From Microvirga vignae (GTDB lineage: Bacteria > Pseudomonadota > Alphaproteobacteria > Rhizobiales > Beijerinckiaceae), in contig NZ_LCYG01000004.1 of assembly GCF_001017175.1 (NCBI RefSeq), forward strand, positions 1-64,000: a stretch of 64,000 bases of DNA. Reading direction: 5' to 3'. Numbering within the stretch: position 1 is the stretch's first letter; each line of letters starts with the position of its first letter. The notes under the pieces were generated by a model. That model worked only from the letters and a program-made list of their open reading frames with translations, was not told the origin of the DNA and searched no databases. Positions 1 through 7,527 of the stretch are shown in pieces. The position numbers were made by a program, and so were the translations under genes.

Positions 1-155
1 CGCTCACGGGCGCTACGGGGTTCTTTAAAACATCGTTAACCGTGAAAGCGCGAAGCAGAGCTTACCGCGTGCGACACTGCGGATCCAACGCTAGGCTTGG
101 ATAGTTCCCCAATCAGCCAGTCACGTTGCACGATTCCCCGCCGGCAGGATTTACT

Positions 156-695
156 ATGCTTCCAGTCATCCTTGTCCTTACCCTCATTGCCGTCGTCGTC
201 TACGCGTACGGGTCCGGGCTCTTCAGCCGAGATCTGGTGCTTCGCAAGTTGACGCGCATCCCGGTCCTAATAACCGCTTTTGCCGTTCTGGCGCTCTCGA
301 CGGTTTATGGGTTCCGTGATGATCCGGAGATCGCGGACCTTCAAACATCCGCGCTAAATCATGCGGCTGATGTCGAAGCGACGGCAGCGATCCCACAGCC
401 GGTTCTGCCGGAGCCGCTCCATCCGAAAGAAGCTGCCACAGCTTGCGTTGAGCATGCTCTCAACGAAGCACGCACTACGGATGACCTCGTCGCCGAAAGC
501 TGGTTGTCGTCGGTTGAAGGCTTCCTTGAGACGGCTCCGGGAGAGGTTACCGTTCAATTCGCCGTTGGACCAAGAGTTGGTTCTTCGAAGGGCCGTCAAT
601 GCAGATCCGAGGCACGCCTTACCTGTGCCGTCACCGGCCGGGATGTTAGACCGATTACGCCCGTACACATGACGGGAGCCCAAATCGCCTGCTGA
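156..695 (+). CDS. hypothetical membrane-anchored protein
   Basis: I do not recognise this 179-residue protein. Two hydrophobic segments lie near residues 2-19 and 35-53. A soluble tail follows with three cysteines in its last third and a final Cys as the last residue. The ATG at 156 is preferred over an in-frame TTG at 126 because AGGA sits seven bases upstream. It stands alone and converges with the exonuclease gene on the other strand. Codon use is less GC-biased than in the core genes further right, which fits an accessory region. It could be a lineage-specific envelope protein, but no function can be assigned. Confidence 0.5.
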   Translation: MLPVILVLTLIAVVVYAYGSGLFSRDLVLRKLTRIPVLITAFAVLALSTVYGFRDDPEIADLQTSALNHAADVEATAAIPQPVLPEPLHPKEAATACVEHALNEARTTDDLVAESWLSSVEGFLETAPGEVTVQFAVGPRVGSSKGRQCRSEARLTCAVTGRDVRPITPVHMTGAQIAC

Positions 696-814
696 GCGAT
701 ACGTCCCGAAGGCAAGCCGAAAAGATGCGAAGCACGAAGGGGGCGTCGCGTTGCGACAGTCCCGCGAGATGTGCAGGGATGCGCGCCACGAACACTCTCA
801 TGACGTGATGAAGA

Positions 815-1822
815 TTACGAAGTCGCCCGGAATCGTTCAAAAGCCGTAAGCCGCTGAGTGTAGGGCTCCACGTCCCGGCGATAGATCTCCTGCCGCAGGA
901 ACTTCATCTCCGCCTCATACGCGTCTTCGCCAATCTCGATGAACCAGGACTTGGGGCGACCGTCTTTGCCATCGCACCAGCGGTACCCGCGCTTCTTGAG
1001 CGCATCCTTCATCTCGAAGGGAGAGCCTTCCGCCCAGACTCGTACCAGCGTCTTGCGGGCAGAGGTTAGCAGATGGGACATGGCACAACCTGCATCATCC
1101 GTGAGGGGAGAGGCCAGCACCTCCAGAAGGGCATGGCAGTCCTCGACGGCGCGATGACCCTGATGAAACCAGCCGCACTGAGACAGGAGGTAGCCGAGTT
1201 TCGAGCCCTCAAAGCCGAAGTCCGACCAGGACACCTCCGCATGCGAGCAGGCCCATGCCTTCAGCGAAAAGCCCTGCGCCAGGCCCTCACAGAAGGGGCG
1301 GTCGAAGCGGGCGTTGTGGGCGATCACCAGATGGGCCGGTCGGATGAACGTTTCGACGGCTTCGAGATCGATCATCTGGCCGTTCACCATGTCAGGCGTG
1401 ATCCCGGTCAGACGCGTGATCTCGGGCGTGATCGGGATTGAGGGTTCGCGCAAGGCGTTGAAGGTGCCGACGACGTCGCCGATGCGACCGTCTTCATCAT
1501 ACGAGAACGCCACCATGCCGATCTCGATAACCTCGTCCCGGGTGTGGTCGAGACCCGTGGTTTCAGTGTCGACGATGACAGCGAGCTTTTCGCCTGGGAC
1601 CGCGATGCGGGACGTGACTACAGGACGAGGCAGAAGGCGGCGCAGGACACGGTACTGCCCGCTTGCCTCCAGGGCATCGGCGGCCGCCTCAAAGTTGGCA
1701 GGCTTCAGGCAAAAGGCCCGCTTTTGTCCGTGAGGCTTTACCTGGATACCGGAGGTGGCTGGCTTCTGGAATGGCAGCGCCGTCTCATCCGATCCAAGAA
1801 ACAGATCCGCCTGTCCTTGCAT
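815..1822 (-). CDS. DEDDh-family 3'-5' exonuclease (DnaQ/PolC-epsilon-like)
   Basis: This 335-residue protein has the DEDDh exonuclease signatures: VDTETTG with Asp85 and Glu87, HNARFDRPF with Asp174, and GHRAVEDCHA with His223 and Asp228. The fold spans about residues 80-235. It would remove nucleotides from DNA 3' ends through two metal ions. About 80 unassigned residues precede the domain. A C-terminal stretch (about 255-320) has the pattern LKKRGYRW...KSW seen in stand-alone exonucleases of this type. It is not the replicative epsilon subunit, whose exonuclease domain is N-terminal. The ATG follows a GGAG about ten bases upstream. The true substrate is unknown. Confidence 0.85.
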   Translation of the reverse strand: MQGQADLFLGSDETALPFQKPATSGIQVKPHGQKRAFCLKPANFEAAADALEASGQYRVLRRLLPRPVVTSRIAVPGEKLAVIVDTETTGLDHTRDEVIEIGMVAFSYDEDGRIGDVVGTFNALREPSIPITPEITRLTGITPDMVNGQMIDLEAVETFIRPAHLVIAHNARFDRPFCEGLAQGFSLKAWACSHAEVSWSDFGFEGSKLGYLLSQCGWFHQGHRAVEDCHALLEVLASPLTDDAGCAMSHLLTSARKTLVRVWAEGSPFEMKDALKKRGYRWCDGKDGRPKSWFIEIGEDAYEAEMKFLRQEIYRRDVEPYTQRLTAFERFRATS

Positions 1823-1952
1823 TCAGTCCCACTCCTGCAGCACCCGTTGTGCTGTGATTTTGATGAATGCTGGAAACCGTAGAATGGAACTGGTCTCCGT
1901 TAGGTTAAGGAGGCCAAACGAGACCTGCCAACATGAACGGAGAGCTGCTCGG

Positions 1953-2126
1953 ATGATTGGGATCGGGTGTCTGGCGCCTCTGGTATTGTTCGTGCTGGGA
2001 GCGCTTGTCGGTCATTTTGCGAAGGGCTCTTCTGGTGCGCCCCGGGGCGCTGGCATCGGATTCGCTTCGGGAGTGGCGGTGTTGGGTTTCTTCGGGTGGC
2101 TTCTTGGCAAGACGAGGAAGCGGTGA
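1953..2126 (+). CDS. small glycine-rich membrane protein
   Basis: A 57-residue peptide with two hydrophobic segments (about 3-20 and 29-50) around a short Gly/Ser/Ala turn, ending in a basic tail (KTRKR). The Gly spacing resembles a helical hairpin packed through glycine-zipper contacts. The ATG at 1953 is chosen because GGAGAG precedes it by about eight bases; the longer open frame upstream overlaps the divergent exonuclease start and looks non-coding. No family is recognised. Confidence 0.5.
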   Translation: MIGIGCLAPLVLFVLGALVGHFAKGSSGAPRGAGIGFASGVAVLGFFGWLLGKTRKR

Positions 2127-2225
2127 GCCGCTCATGCTGTGCATCAACGCGATCTTATGCAGTTCACCTGCATGGACGTTGCCGGTACAGCACTGATGGC
2201 GCTTCACACGAGGTGCTGATCCAGG

Positions 2226-2660
2226 ATGTCCACTTGGCGAGACGAGAAGAACCGAAAGGCACGCGCCCGGCTTGAGAGACGTCTCTCCGAGTTATTCCCG
2301 GCGTGTGCCGTCTCACACGCTCCGGCAGCCGCTGATGCCACAAACACAGCGCAGGGCTGTCGAGTCGTATTGGCGGCACCGCCCGCTCTTGGCAGACCGG
2401 CTGGCGCGGGCCGTTGCTGCGAGAAGCGGACAGCCCGCAGGGTGCAGCGGCGTCTCGGGACCGACAATGACACCGGTTTTGCCGCTGTCCTTCCGGGTGC
2501 CGCCGGCGCCCTACAGAGGGGCCGCCTATGCGCGTGGGCCCAGCCGTTTCTGTGTCTGTGGGCAGCCTGTCCATCGGCCCGGCTGGCACTGCAAGGCTGG
2601 CAAACACCGACCCGGTTCACCCTATTCTCTGCCTCCAAGAAGACAGGAAGCCTGCCCTAG
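2226..2660 (+). CDS. uncertain ORF in a gene-poor stretch
   Basis: The 900 bases between 2127 and 3036 contain several overlapping open frames on both strands. None has a recognisable domain. This 144-codon frame begins with a polar, charged segment (about residues 1-24) that looks protein-like, then becomes Ala/Pro/Arg-rich like random GC-rich translation. A second plus-strand frame (2272-2742) has a Cys/His cluster, CVCGQPVHRPGWHC, that could be a decayed zinc motif. The region may hold a degraded gene. Low confidence either way. Confidence 0.25.
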   Translation: MSTWRDEKNRKARARLERRLSELFPACAVSHAPAAADATNTAQGCRVVLAAPPALGRPAGAGRCCEKRTARRVQRRLGTDNDTGFAAVLPGAAGALQRGRLCAWAQPFLCLWAACPSARLALQGWQTPTRFTLFSASKKTGSLP

Positions 2661-2802
2661 CCACACCCATCGGTTATTAGAGGTTGCCCAAAGCGAAAAA
2701 TGGCCTCGGCATCGGGACGCCGAATTGGTGACATGGGGGTGACACGGAGCCAAGCCTTGGAGCGCGTCTTTTAGAATGTCTAACAATTTCAGTGGATTAG
2801 AT

Positions 2803-2847
2803 TGGATGAGGGCCTGGATTCGAACCAAGACTAACGGAGTCAGAGTC
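2803..2847 (-). tRNA. 3'-half tRNA-Gln(CUG)-like remnant
   Basis: Read on the minus strand, the block has an anticodon-loop-like CTCTGAC (anticodon CUG, U33 and A37 present), a 4-nt variable loop, and a full T arm with TTCGAAT closed by five pairs (CTTGG/CCAGG). It then continues into the acceptor strand and ends in CCA. Upstream, only a few nucleotides of the anticodon stem match. There is no D arm, and no 5' acceptor strand pairs at the correct distance. It is therefore a partial, presumably non-functional tRNA, of the kind left at integrase attachment sites. Confidence 0.6.
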
Positions 2848-2975
2848 GGCCGGTCTAGCTCCCATGCACGGCTTTGGCAGTGTTCCCATTGCCCTTGTAG
2901 TGGCCTATTCGAAACGGGCCAGTAGCTATCGTCGGTACAGCGCGATGGCTGCGTTACCCGATTGTTGCCCGAAAT

Positions 2976-3008
2976 GAAAAAACCGCCCCATTTTGAGGCG
3001 GTTTTTCG
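2976..3008 (-). terminator. Rho-independent terminator after rpmG
   Basis: On the minus strand a GC-rich stem (AAACCGCC pairing with GGCGGTTT) is followed immediately by six Ts. It lies about 30 bases past the rpmG stop codon, where a terminator for that gene is expected. Confidence 0.85.
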
Positions 3009-3036
3009 AAGCTTTTCAAAGATTTGCTGAAAGCCG

Positions 3037-3204
3037 TTACTTAATCTTGGCTTCCTTGAACTCGACGTGCTTCTTCGCGACCGGATCGTACTTCTTGAGC
3101 GACAGCTTGTCGGTCATCGTGCGGGAGTTCTTCTTGGTGACGTAGAAATAGCCCGTGTCGGCGGTGGAGACGAGCTTCACTTTGATCGTTGCGGCTTTGG
3201 CCAT
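3037..3204 (-). CDS. rpmG: 50S ribosomal protein L33
   Basis: A 55-residue basic protein beginning [18 protein letters not shown] and ending with [11 protein letters not shown], the usual length and sequence pattern of bacterial L33, a large-subunit protein near the E site. The motif [16 protein letters not shown] is typical. It is the cysteine-free form, so it lacks the zinc-ribbon CxxC pairs and should not bind zinc. It reads in a frame different from longer overlapping open frames. A strong terminator follows. The gene sits downstream of the rnr-DUF983-Nudix group on the same strand, the order common in Hyphomicrobiales, but 250 bases and a repeat separate them, so it probably has its own promoter. 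Confidence 0.95.
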   Translation of the reverse strand: MAKAATIKVKLVSTADTGYFYVTKKNSRTMTDKLSLKKYDPVAKKHVEFKEAKIK

Positions 3205-3362
3205 AGGTTGAGACCTCTTGTTCGGTTTGAACGCGCTCGGTTGGCCCTATGGCGTGGCCGAAACGCAAAGGCCGGGCGAACCCGGCCGGAAAATCGTGAT
3301 GTTCCCATGCCCGATTACGCCGGTTTCGTCAAGGGTTTCAGAGGACAGGGATGACATCTTTT

Positions 3363-3450
3363 CCGTCATGGTCCGGCTTGTCCCGGCCATCCACGTCCCA
3401 GGCCGTCGGTCGAAAGACGTGGATCCCCGGATCAAAGTCCGGGGATGACG
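3363..3450. repeat. dispersed intergenic palindromic repeat, copy A
   Basis: A roughly 88-bp unit starting CCGTCATGG and ending GGGGATGACG, with internal short hairpins (for example CCCCGGATC...GTCCGGGG) and the phrase GACGTGGATCCCCGG. Related units occur at 29892-30060, 38747-38907, 39538-39629, 45326-45415 and 59588-59675, always between genes. Confidence 0.75.
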
Positions 3451-3456
3451 CCGCAG

Positions 3457-4209
3457 CTAAAGAAGCTCCCGCACGAAATGGCCGCGCTTCTGGTAGAAGA
3501 AGGGCACCGGAAGCATAGGGCTGAAACCGGCTGCAATCCGGGCTTCCAGCTCGCCCAGGAGCACTCCCGTAATGGGCGGCAGGTCCAGCTTCCTGGCCTC
3601 GGCGACGGTGACCCAGGCGAGCTCCACGAGCTCGGAATCAGGCCCCACGACACCTTCGACCTCATGGGCGATGGCAGTGCGATCGACGGCAAAGAACCGG
3701 GTGTCGAAGCGCTTCACGCGCTTCGGGGGCGTGATGGCCCGGCCGATGAAGTGCAGAACCTCAAGGTCGGGAAACACGCCATGCTCCCGAAAGGCCTCCC
3801 AGGGAGTGCCGGCGGGTACCAAATCCGGGCTGCCATAATCCTTGGTGCCGAGCATCAGGCCGGTTTCCTCGAAAGTCTCGCGGATGGCGGCGAGGGCCAA
3901 TGCGCGGCTGCGCTGGACGGAGGGGCGGGTAACCCGGGTCATGAGGGCCTGTTCCGCGCGCGGATGCAGGGAGCCGGCCGCCGTCATCGAGCGATCTCCT
4001 GCCTCGATCCGACCGCCGGGAAACACGAACTTGCCGGGCATGAACTTGTGTCCCTCATGGCGCATGCCCATGAGGACCTTCGGGTGCTTAGCCCTCCGGT
4101 CGATGATGATGAGGGTCGAAGCGTCGACAGGACGAAGGGCGGGGGCGCTCGCCTTACGCTCCCCGGCGACCAGCGTATCCATCCTGGACAGTGTTTGAGC
4201 GTCCGTCAC
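3457..4209 (-). CDS. Nudix hydrolase with split Nudix box
   Basis: A 250-residue hydrolase predicted to cleave a nucleoside diphosphate linked to another group. The Nudix signature is present but interrupted: FPGGRIEAGD near residue 65 supplies the first part, and about 35 residues later AAIRETFEETGL supplies the REx2EE catalytic helix. Split boxes of this kind occur in NUDT7/NUDT19-type coenzyme A or nucleotide pyrophosphohydrolases (family knowledge), so a CoA-ester or similar substrate is possible but unproven. A GTG start is used, and the 5' end overlaps the DUF983 gene by 56 bases, implying translational coupling. It lies in the rnr-DUF983-Nudix operon. Confidence 0.88.
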   Translation of the reverse strand: MTDAQTLSRMDTLVAGERKASAPALRPVDASTLIIIDRRAKHPKVLMGMRHEGHKFMPGKFVFPGGRIEAGDRSMTAAGSLHPRAEQALMTRVTRPSVQRSRALALAAIRETFEETGLMLGTKDYGSPDLVPAGTPWEAFREHGVFPDLEVLHFIGRAITPPKRVKRFDTRFFAVDRTAIAHEVEGVVGPDSELVELAWVTVAEARKLDLPPITGVLLGELEARIAAGFSPMLPVPFFYQKRGHFVRELL

Positions 4210-4642
4210 CCGCGTTCTCCGTCTCTGCTTTTTTCTTCTCTCGGGCTGCGCCGAAGCCGTGCATTCCTAGCGCGTATTGAAGCCCCACGACAGCGCCTTT
4301 GACCGGTTGGAGCAAAGCCAGAGATAAGACCAGGGTCAGGAGAGGCCAGATCGCCAAATGTGCCCAGAGCGGCATCTCCATCTTCGTCTCGGTCATCAGG
4401 ATTCCGTAGCCAATCAAATGGCCGACAATCGTGATCACGATATAAGGCGGAAGGTCATCGGCCCGGTGATGGTAGAGTTCCGTGCCGCAAGCGTCGCAGC
4501 GATCCACGACCTTGAGGTATCGCCCGAAGAGGCGGCCCTTGTCGCAAGCCGGGCAATGACCGAGGAAGCCTCGCTTCACGGCAGGCAGAGTGGTCACTTC
4601 CTCCGCTTTCGCCGGAGAGGCCGTTCGCATCGTCAGGGGCAT
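4154..4642 (-). CDS. DUF983 family membrane protein
   Basis: A 162-residue protein with an N-terminal zinc-ribbon-like element (CPACDKGRLF and RCDACG, two CxxC pairs at about residues 30-55). Two membrane helices follow at about 68-85 and 95-112. This is the DUF983 layout. The family's biochemical role is unknown. It is encoded just after rnr (12 bases) and overlaps the Nudix gene, a linkage common in Hyphomicrobiales. The C-terminal 30 residues are charged and probably disordered. Confidence 0.9.
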   Translation of the reverse strand: MPLTMRTASPAKAEEVTTLPAVKRGFLGHCPACDKGRLFGRYLKVVDRCDACGTELYHHRADDLPPYIVITIVGHLIGYGILMTETKMEMPLWAHLAIWPLLTLVLSLALLQPVKGAVVGLQYALGMHGFGAAREKKKAETENAGDGRSNTVQDGYAGRRGA

Positions 4643-4654
4643 TTTCGTTTCCTA

Positions 4655-6979
4655 TCAGCCGCGGCTGCGGCGCTTCACCTTCACACGCGTGGGAGCACGA
4701 CGGTCCGACGCCGCCTTGGCGGCCTTCTTGGCACCGCGCGGCGGACGCTTTGTTCCCTTCTTTCCGCCACCAGCCTTGCCGGTGAAGCGGCCCTTGGTGA
4801 GCAGCTCGAACCGCAGCGCACCTGCGACGGGGGCGGCCTCGACCAGCTTCACCTCCACCTTGTCGCCGAGGCGGTAGGTTTCGCCCGTGTAGTCGCCGCG
4901 CATGGAATGGGTCTTCTCATCGAAGCGATAGAAATCGTCGCCGATGGTCGCCGCCGGAACGAAACCATCCGCGCCGGTCTCGTTCAGTTTGATGAAGAGA
5001 CCCGCCTTCGTTACTCCCGAAATCTGTCCATCGAATGTGGCCCCGATCCGGTCTGCGAGGAAGTGCGCGATCAGGCGGTCGATTGTCTCACGCTCGGCCG
5101 CCATCGCGCGCCGCTCGGCTGCCGAGATCTTGGCGCTGATCTCGATGAGCTCCGCGCGGGTGGTGTCGGGCGAAAGCCCGTCCTTCCCAAGCTTCAGGGC
5201 AGTAATGAGCGCGCGATGGACGATGAGATCCGCGTAGCGGCGGATGGGAGACGTGAAGTGGGCATAGCGTTTCAGGTTCAAGCCGAAATGCCCGTAATTC
5301 TCCGCCGAGTATTCCGCCTGCGACTGCGAGCGCAGCACCACCTCGTTGATGAAGAGCTGATGCTCGGTGCCATCGACGCTGCGAAGGATCCGATTGAACA
5401 GTTCCGGCTTCAGCGCTCCTTGCGTCGGCAACTTCAGGCCGATGGAGGCGAGCACTTCGCTTAAAGCGCGCATCTTCTCGAGCGAGGGCTCGTCATGGAC
5501 GCGGTAGATCAGGTCGGATTGCGCTTTCTCCAGCGCTTCCGCCGCCGCCACATTGGCGAGGATCATGAACTCCTCGATGAGCCTGTGCGCCTCGAGCCGC
5601 TCCGGCACGAACACACGGTCCACGGTGCCGTCGGGTTTCAGCACGATTTTGCGCTCAGGAAGATCGAGATAGAGCGGCTCGCGGATATCGCGCGCCTTCT
5701 TCACGCAGGCATAGGCCGCCCAGAGAGGCTTCAGGATCGAGTCGAGGATCGGGGCGGTCACATCATCGGTGCGGCCGTCGATGGCGGTCTGAGCTTGGCT
5801 GTAGGAGAGTTTCGCCGCCGAGCGCATCATGACCCGGTGGAAGGAGTGGCTCTTCTTTCGGCCGTCAGGGCCGATCACCATCCGAACGGCGAGGGCAGGG
5901 CGGGGCACATGCGGACGCAGCGAGCAGAGATCGTTCGAGATCTTTTCCGGCAGCATGGGCACGACACGGTCGGGGAAATAGACCGAGTTGCCGCGCTCCT
6001 GCGCCTCGCGGTCCATGGCGGAGTCGGGGCGCACATAGGCCGCCACATCCGCGATCGCCACGGTGATGATGAAGCCGCCTTCATTGCCCGGATTCTCGTC
6101 CCTCACCGCATGGACGGCATCGTCGTGATCCTTGGCGTCCGGCGGGTCGATGGTGACGAGAGGCACCTCGCGCCAATCCTCGCGGCCCACCATGGAGGCA
6201 TGTTCCGCCCGCTCCGCCTCGTCGATCACGGGTTTGGGGAATTCCTTCGGGATATTGTGGGTGTGGATCGCGATCAGGCTCACGGCCTTCTCGGATTTGA
6301 CGGAGCCCAACCGCTCCTTCACCTTCGCATGAGGCAGACCGAAACGCCCGTGTTTGACGATGGATGCCGCGATCAGGTCGCCATCCTGCGCCCCGGCCTC
6401 GTCGCCGGGATTGATCTGGAGCTCCTGCTCGCGGGCCTTCTTGTCAACAGGGATCAGGCGTCCGCCGCCGTCGGGCAGGGGGCGGAAGATGCCGAGCACC
6501 TGGGCCTGCTTCTTGGCGAGGATCTTCGTCACCCGGCCCACATAGCGATGAATATCACCGGCTTTGAGGGGATCGACCCGCAGCAGCGCCCGGTCGCCGA
6601 CGCCCGCCACCGGCATGCCAGGGCGCGGCTTGCGGGCGGGCAGGATGATGATGGTGGGGATCGCGCCGTGCTCTTCCTCGTCCCATTCAGTCGGAACGGC
6701 AATCAGCTCGCCGTCACGGTCGCGCTTGATGATGTCGGCCATCACCATCGGCGGCAGCTGACCTGCCTTGTGGACGCGCTTGCCCCTGCGGTCAACGACG
6801 CCCTCGATCTCCAAGTCTTTCAGCATCTGCTTGAGCCAGATGCGGTCGCCGCCTTTGATGTTGAAGGCCTGCGCGATCTCGCGCTTGCCCACCTTGCCGG
6901 GGGACTTGGCGATGAAGGCGACAAGATCCTCCCGGGACGGGAGAGCGGAGGATGTCTGAGCTTTGGAACGTTTGGCCAA
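4655..6979 (-). CDS. rnr: ribonuclease R
   Basis: A 774-residue 3'-5' processive exoribonuclease of the RNB family, which degrades structured RNA and takes part in rRNA and mRNA quality control. An N-terminal winged-helix-like segment (1-60) and cold-shock domains precede the RNB core. The core has the acidic active-site motif DPPDAKDHDDAV and SPIRRYADLIVHR. An S1 domain follows (about 645-730, beginning FDGQISGVTKAGLF), then a Lys/Arg-rich tail suited to RNA binding. The start appears to be TTG (MAKRSK). It heads the rnr-DUF983-Nudix operon. Confidence 0.96.
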   Translation of the reverse strand: MAKRSKAQTSSALPSREDLVAFIAKSPGKVGKREIAQAFNIKGGDRIWLKQMLKDLEIEGVVDRRGKRVHKAGQLPPMVMADIIKRDRDGELIAVPTEWDEEEHGAIPTIIILPARKPRPGMPVAGVGDRALLRVDPLKAGDIHRYVGRVTKILAKKQAQVLGIFRPLPDGGGRLIPVDKKAREQELQINPGDEAGAQDGDLIAASIVKHGRFGLPHAKVKERLGSVKSEKAVSLIAIHTHNIPKEFPKPVIDEAERAEHASMVGREDWREVPLVTIDPPDAKDHDDAVHAVRDENPGNEGGFIITVAIADVAAYVRPDSAMDREAQERGNSVYFPDRVVPMLPEKISNDLCSLRPHVPRPALAVRMVIGPDGRKKSHSFHRVMMRSAAKLSYSQAQTAIDGRTDDVTAPILDSILKPLWAAYACVKKARDIREPLYLDLPERKIVLKPDGTVDRVFVPERLEAHRLIEEFMILANVAAAEALEKAQSDLIYRVHDEPSLEKMRALSEVLASIGLKLPTQGALKPELFNRILRSVDGTEHQLFINEVVLRSQSQAEYSAENYGHFGLNLKRYAHFTSPIRRYADLIVHRALITALKLGKDGLSPDTTRAELIEISAKISAAERRAMAAERETIDRLIAHFLADRIGATFDGQISGVTKAGLFIKLNETGADGFVPAATIGDDFYRFDEKTHSMRGDYTGETYRLGDKVEVKLVEAAPVAGALRFELLTKGRFTGKAGGGKKGTKRPPRGAKKAAKAASDRRAPTRVKVKRRSRG

Positions 6980-7110
6980 GGGAAAAACTCGTTGAGTTCG
7001 TCAGGTCTTGTCGCATGCAAGCTTGGCCGCGGCTAGTCCGGGCAGCCCGCCTGTGGAATGACGCTTGAGGCGCGGCATTGATCCATCGAAACGGTAGGAG
7101 CCGTTCCGGG

Positions 7111-7140
7111 CAAAAAAAAAGGCTCCATTGCGGAGCCTTG
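7111..7140 (-). terminator. Rho-independent terminator with no assigned gene
   Basis: On the minus strand, an 8-bp stem (AAGGCTCC/GGAGCCTT) is followed by nine Ts. It lies between the rnr start and an IS remnant, so it does not terminate a recognised coding gene. About 70 bases upstream on the same strand there is another dyad (ACCGGCCC...GGGCCGGT, 7147-7175). The pair could close a short untranslated transcript. Confidence 0.75.
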
Positions 7141-7211
7141 TGAGGGACCGGCCCGTGGGGGCAGAATGGGCCGGTGATGCCTATCAACGGCTGGGTTCGA
7201 GGTTGGTTCCC

Positions 7212-7241
7212 AACTTTTTTGAAAAATTTTCAAAAAAAGTT
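7212..7241. repeat. AT-rich palindrome at the end of the IS remnant
   Basis: The sequence AACTTTTTTGAAAA is mirrored by TTTTCAAAAAAAGTT, an almost perfect dyad in otherwise GC-rich DNA. The stop codon of the transposase remnant falls inside it. It may be a bidirectional terminator or the terminal part of an eroded insertion sequence. Confidence 0.5.
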
Positions 7242-7499
7242 CATGGGGCACGGCGGGGGATTTTGACGAGGGCCGGCCTTGAGGCACCTGCGCAGCAGGG
7301 TGGCTGAGATGGCGATGGCTATAAGGGTTTCAGCGATAGTGGTGGGATGCTCATAGCTGCGAACAAGGCGGCAATTCCTGACGATCCAGGTGAAGGTCCT
7401 CTCGACGACCCACAGGCCCGCGCAGCACCTATAAAGCGTCGGCTCTTGATCCGGCGCTTCATGACGCACGACAAGAACACGAAGAAGCAGCTTGGCGGA
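7230..7499 (-). pseudogene. IS5-type transposase C-terminal remnant
   Basis: The minus-strand translation contains LWVVERTFTWIVRNCRLVRS followed by YEHPTTIAETLIAIAI. This matches the end of IS5-family DDE transposases, where WVVERTF carries the catalytic Glu. Only this last domain is left. The two catalytic Asp regions are absent, and the upstream frame runs into the unrelated periplasmic gene. It is an insertion-sequence scar and cannot encode active transposase. Confidence 0.75.
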
Positions 7500-7527
7500 T
7501 GCTGGTGATGCAGTCGTCGAGGGGTTT

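Noticed and set aside
2780-2880. Intact tRNA-Gln
   Set aside because: No D arm and no 5' acceptor strand fit at the right spacing; only the 3' half is recognisable.
5495-7036. Long plus-strand open frame of 513 codons
   Set aside because: It lies entirely antisense to rnr, with His/Arg/Asp-rich low-complexity translation typical of the reverse frame of a GC-rich gene.
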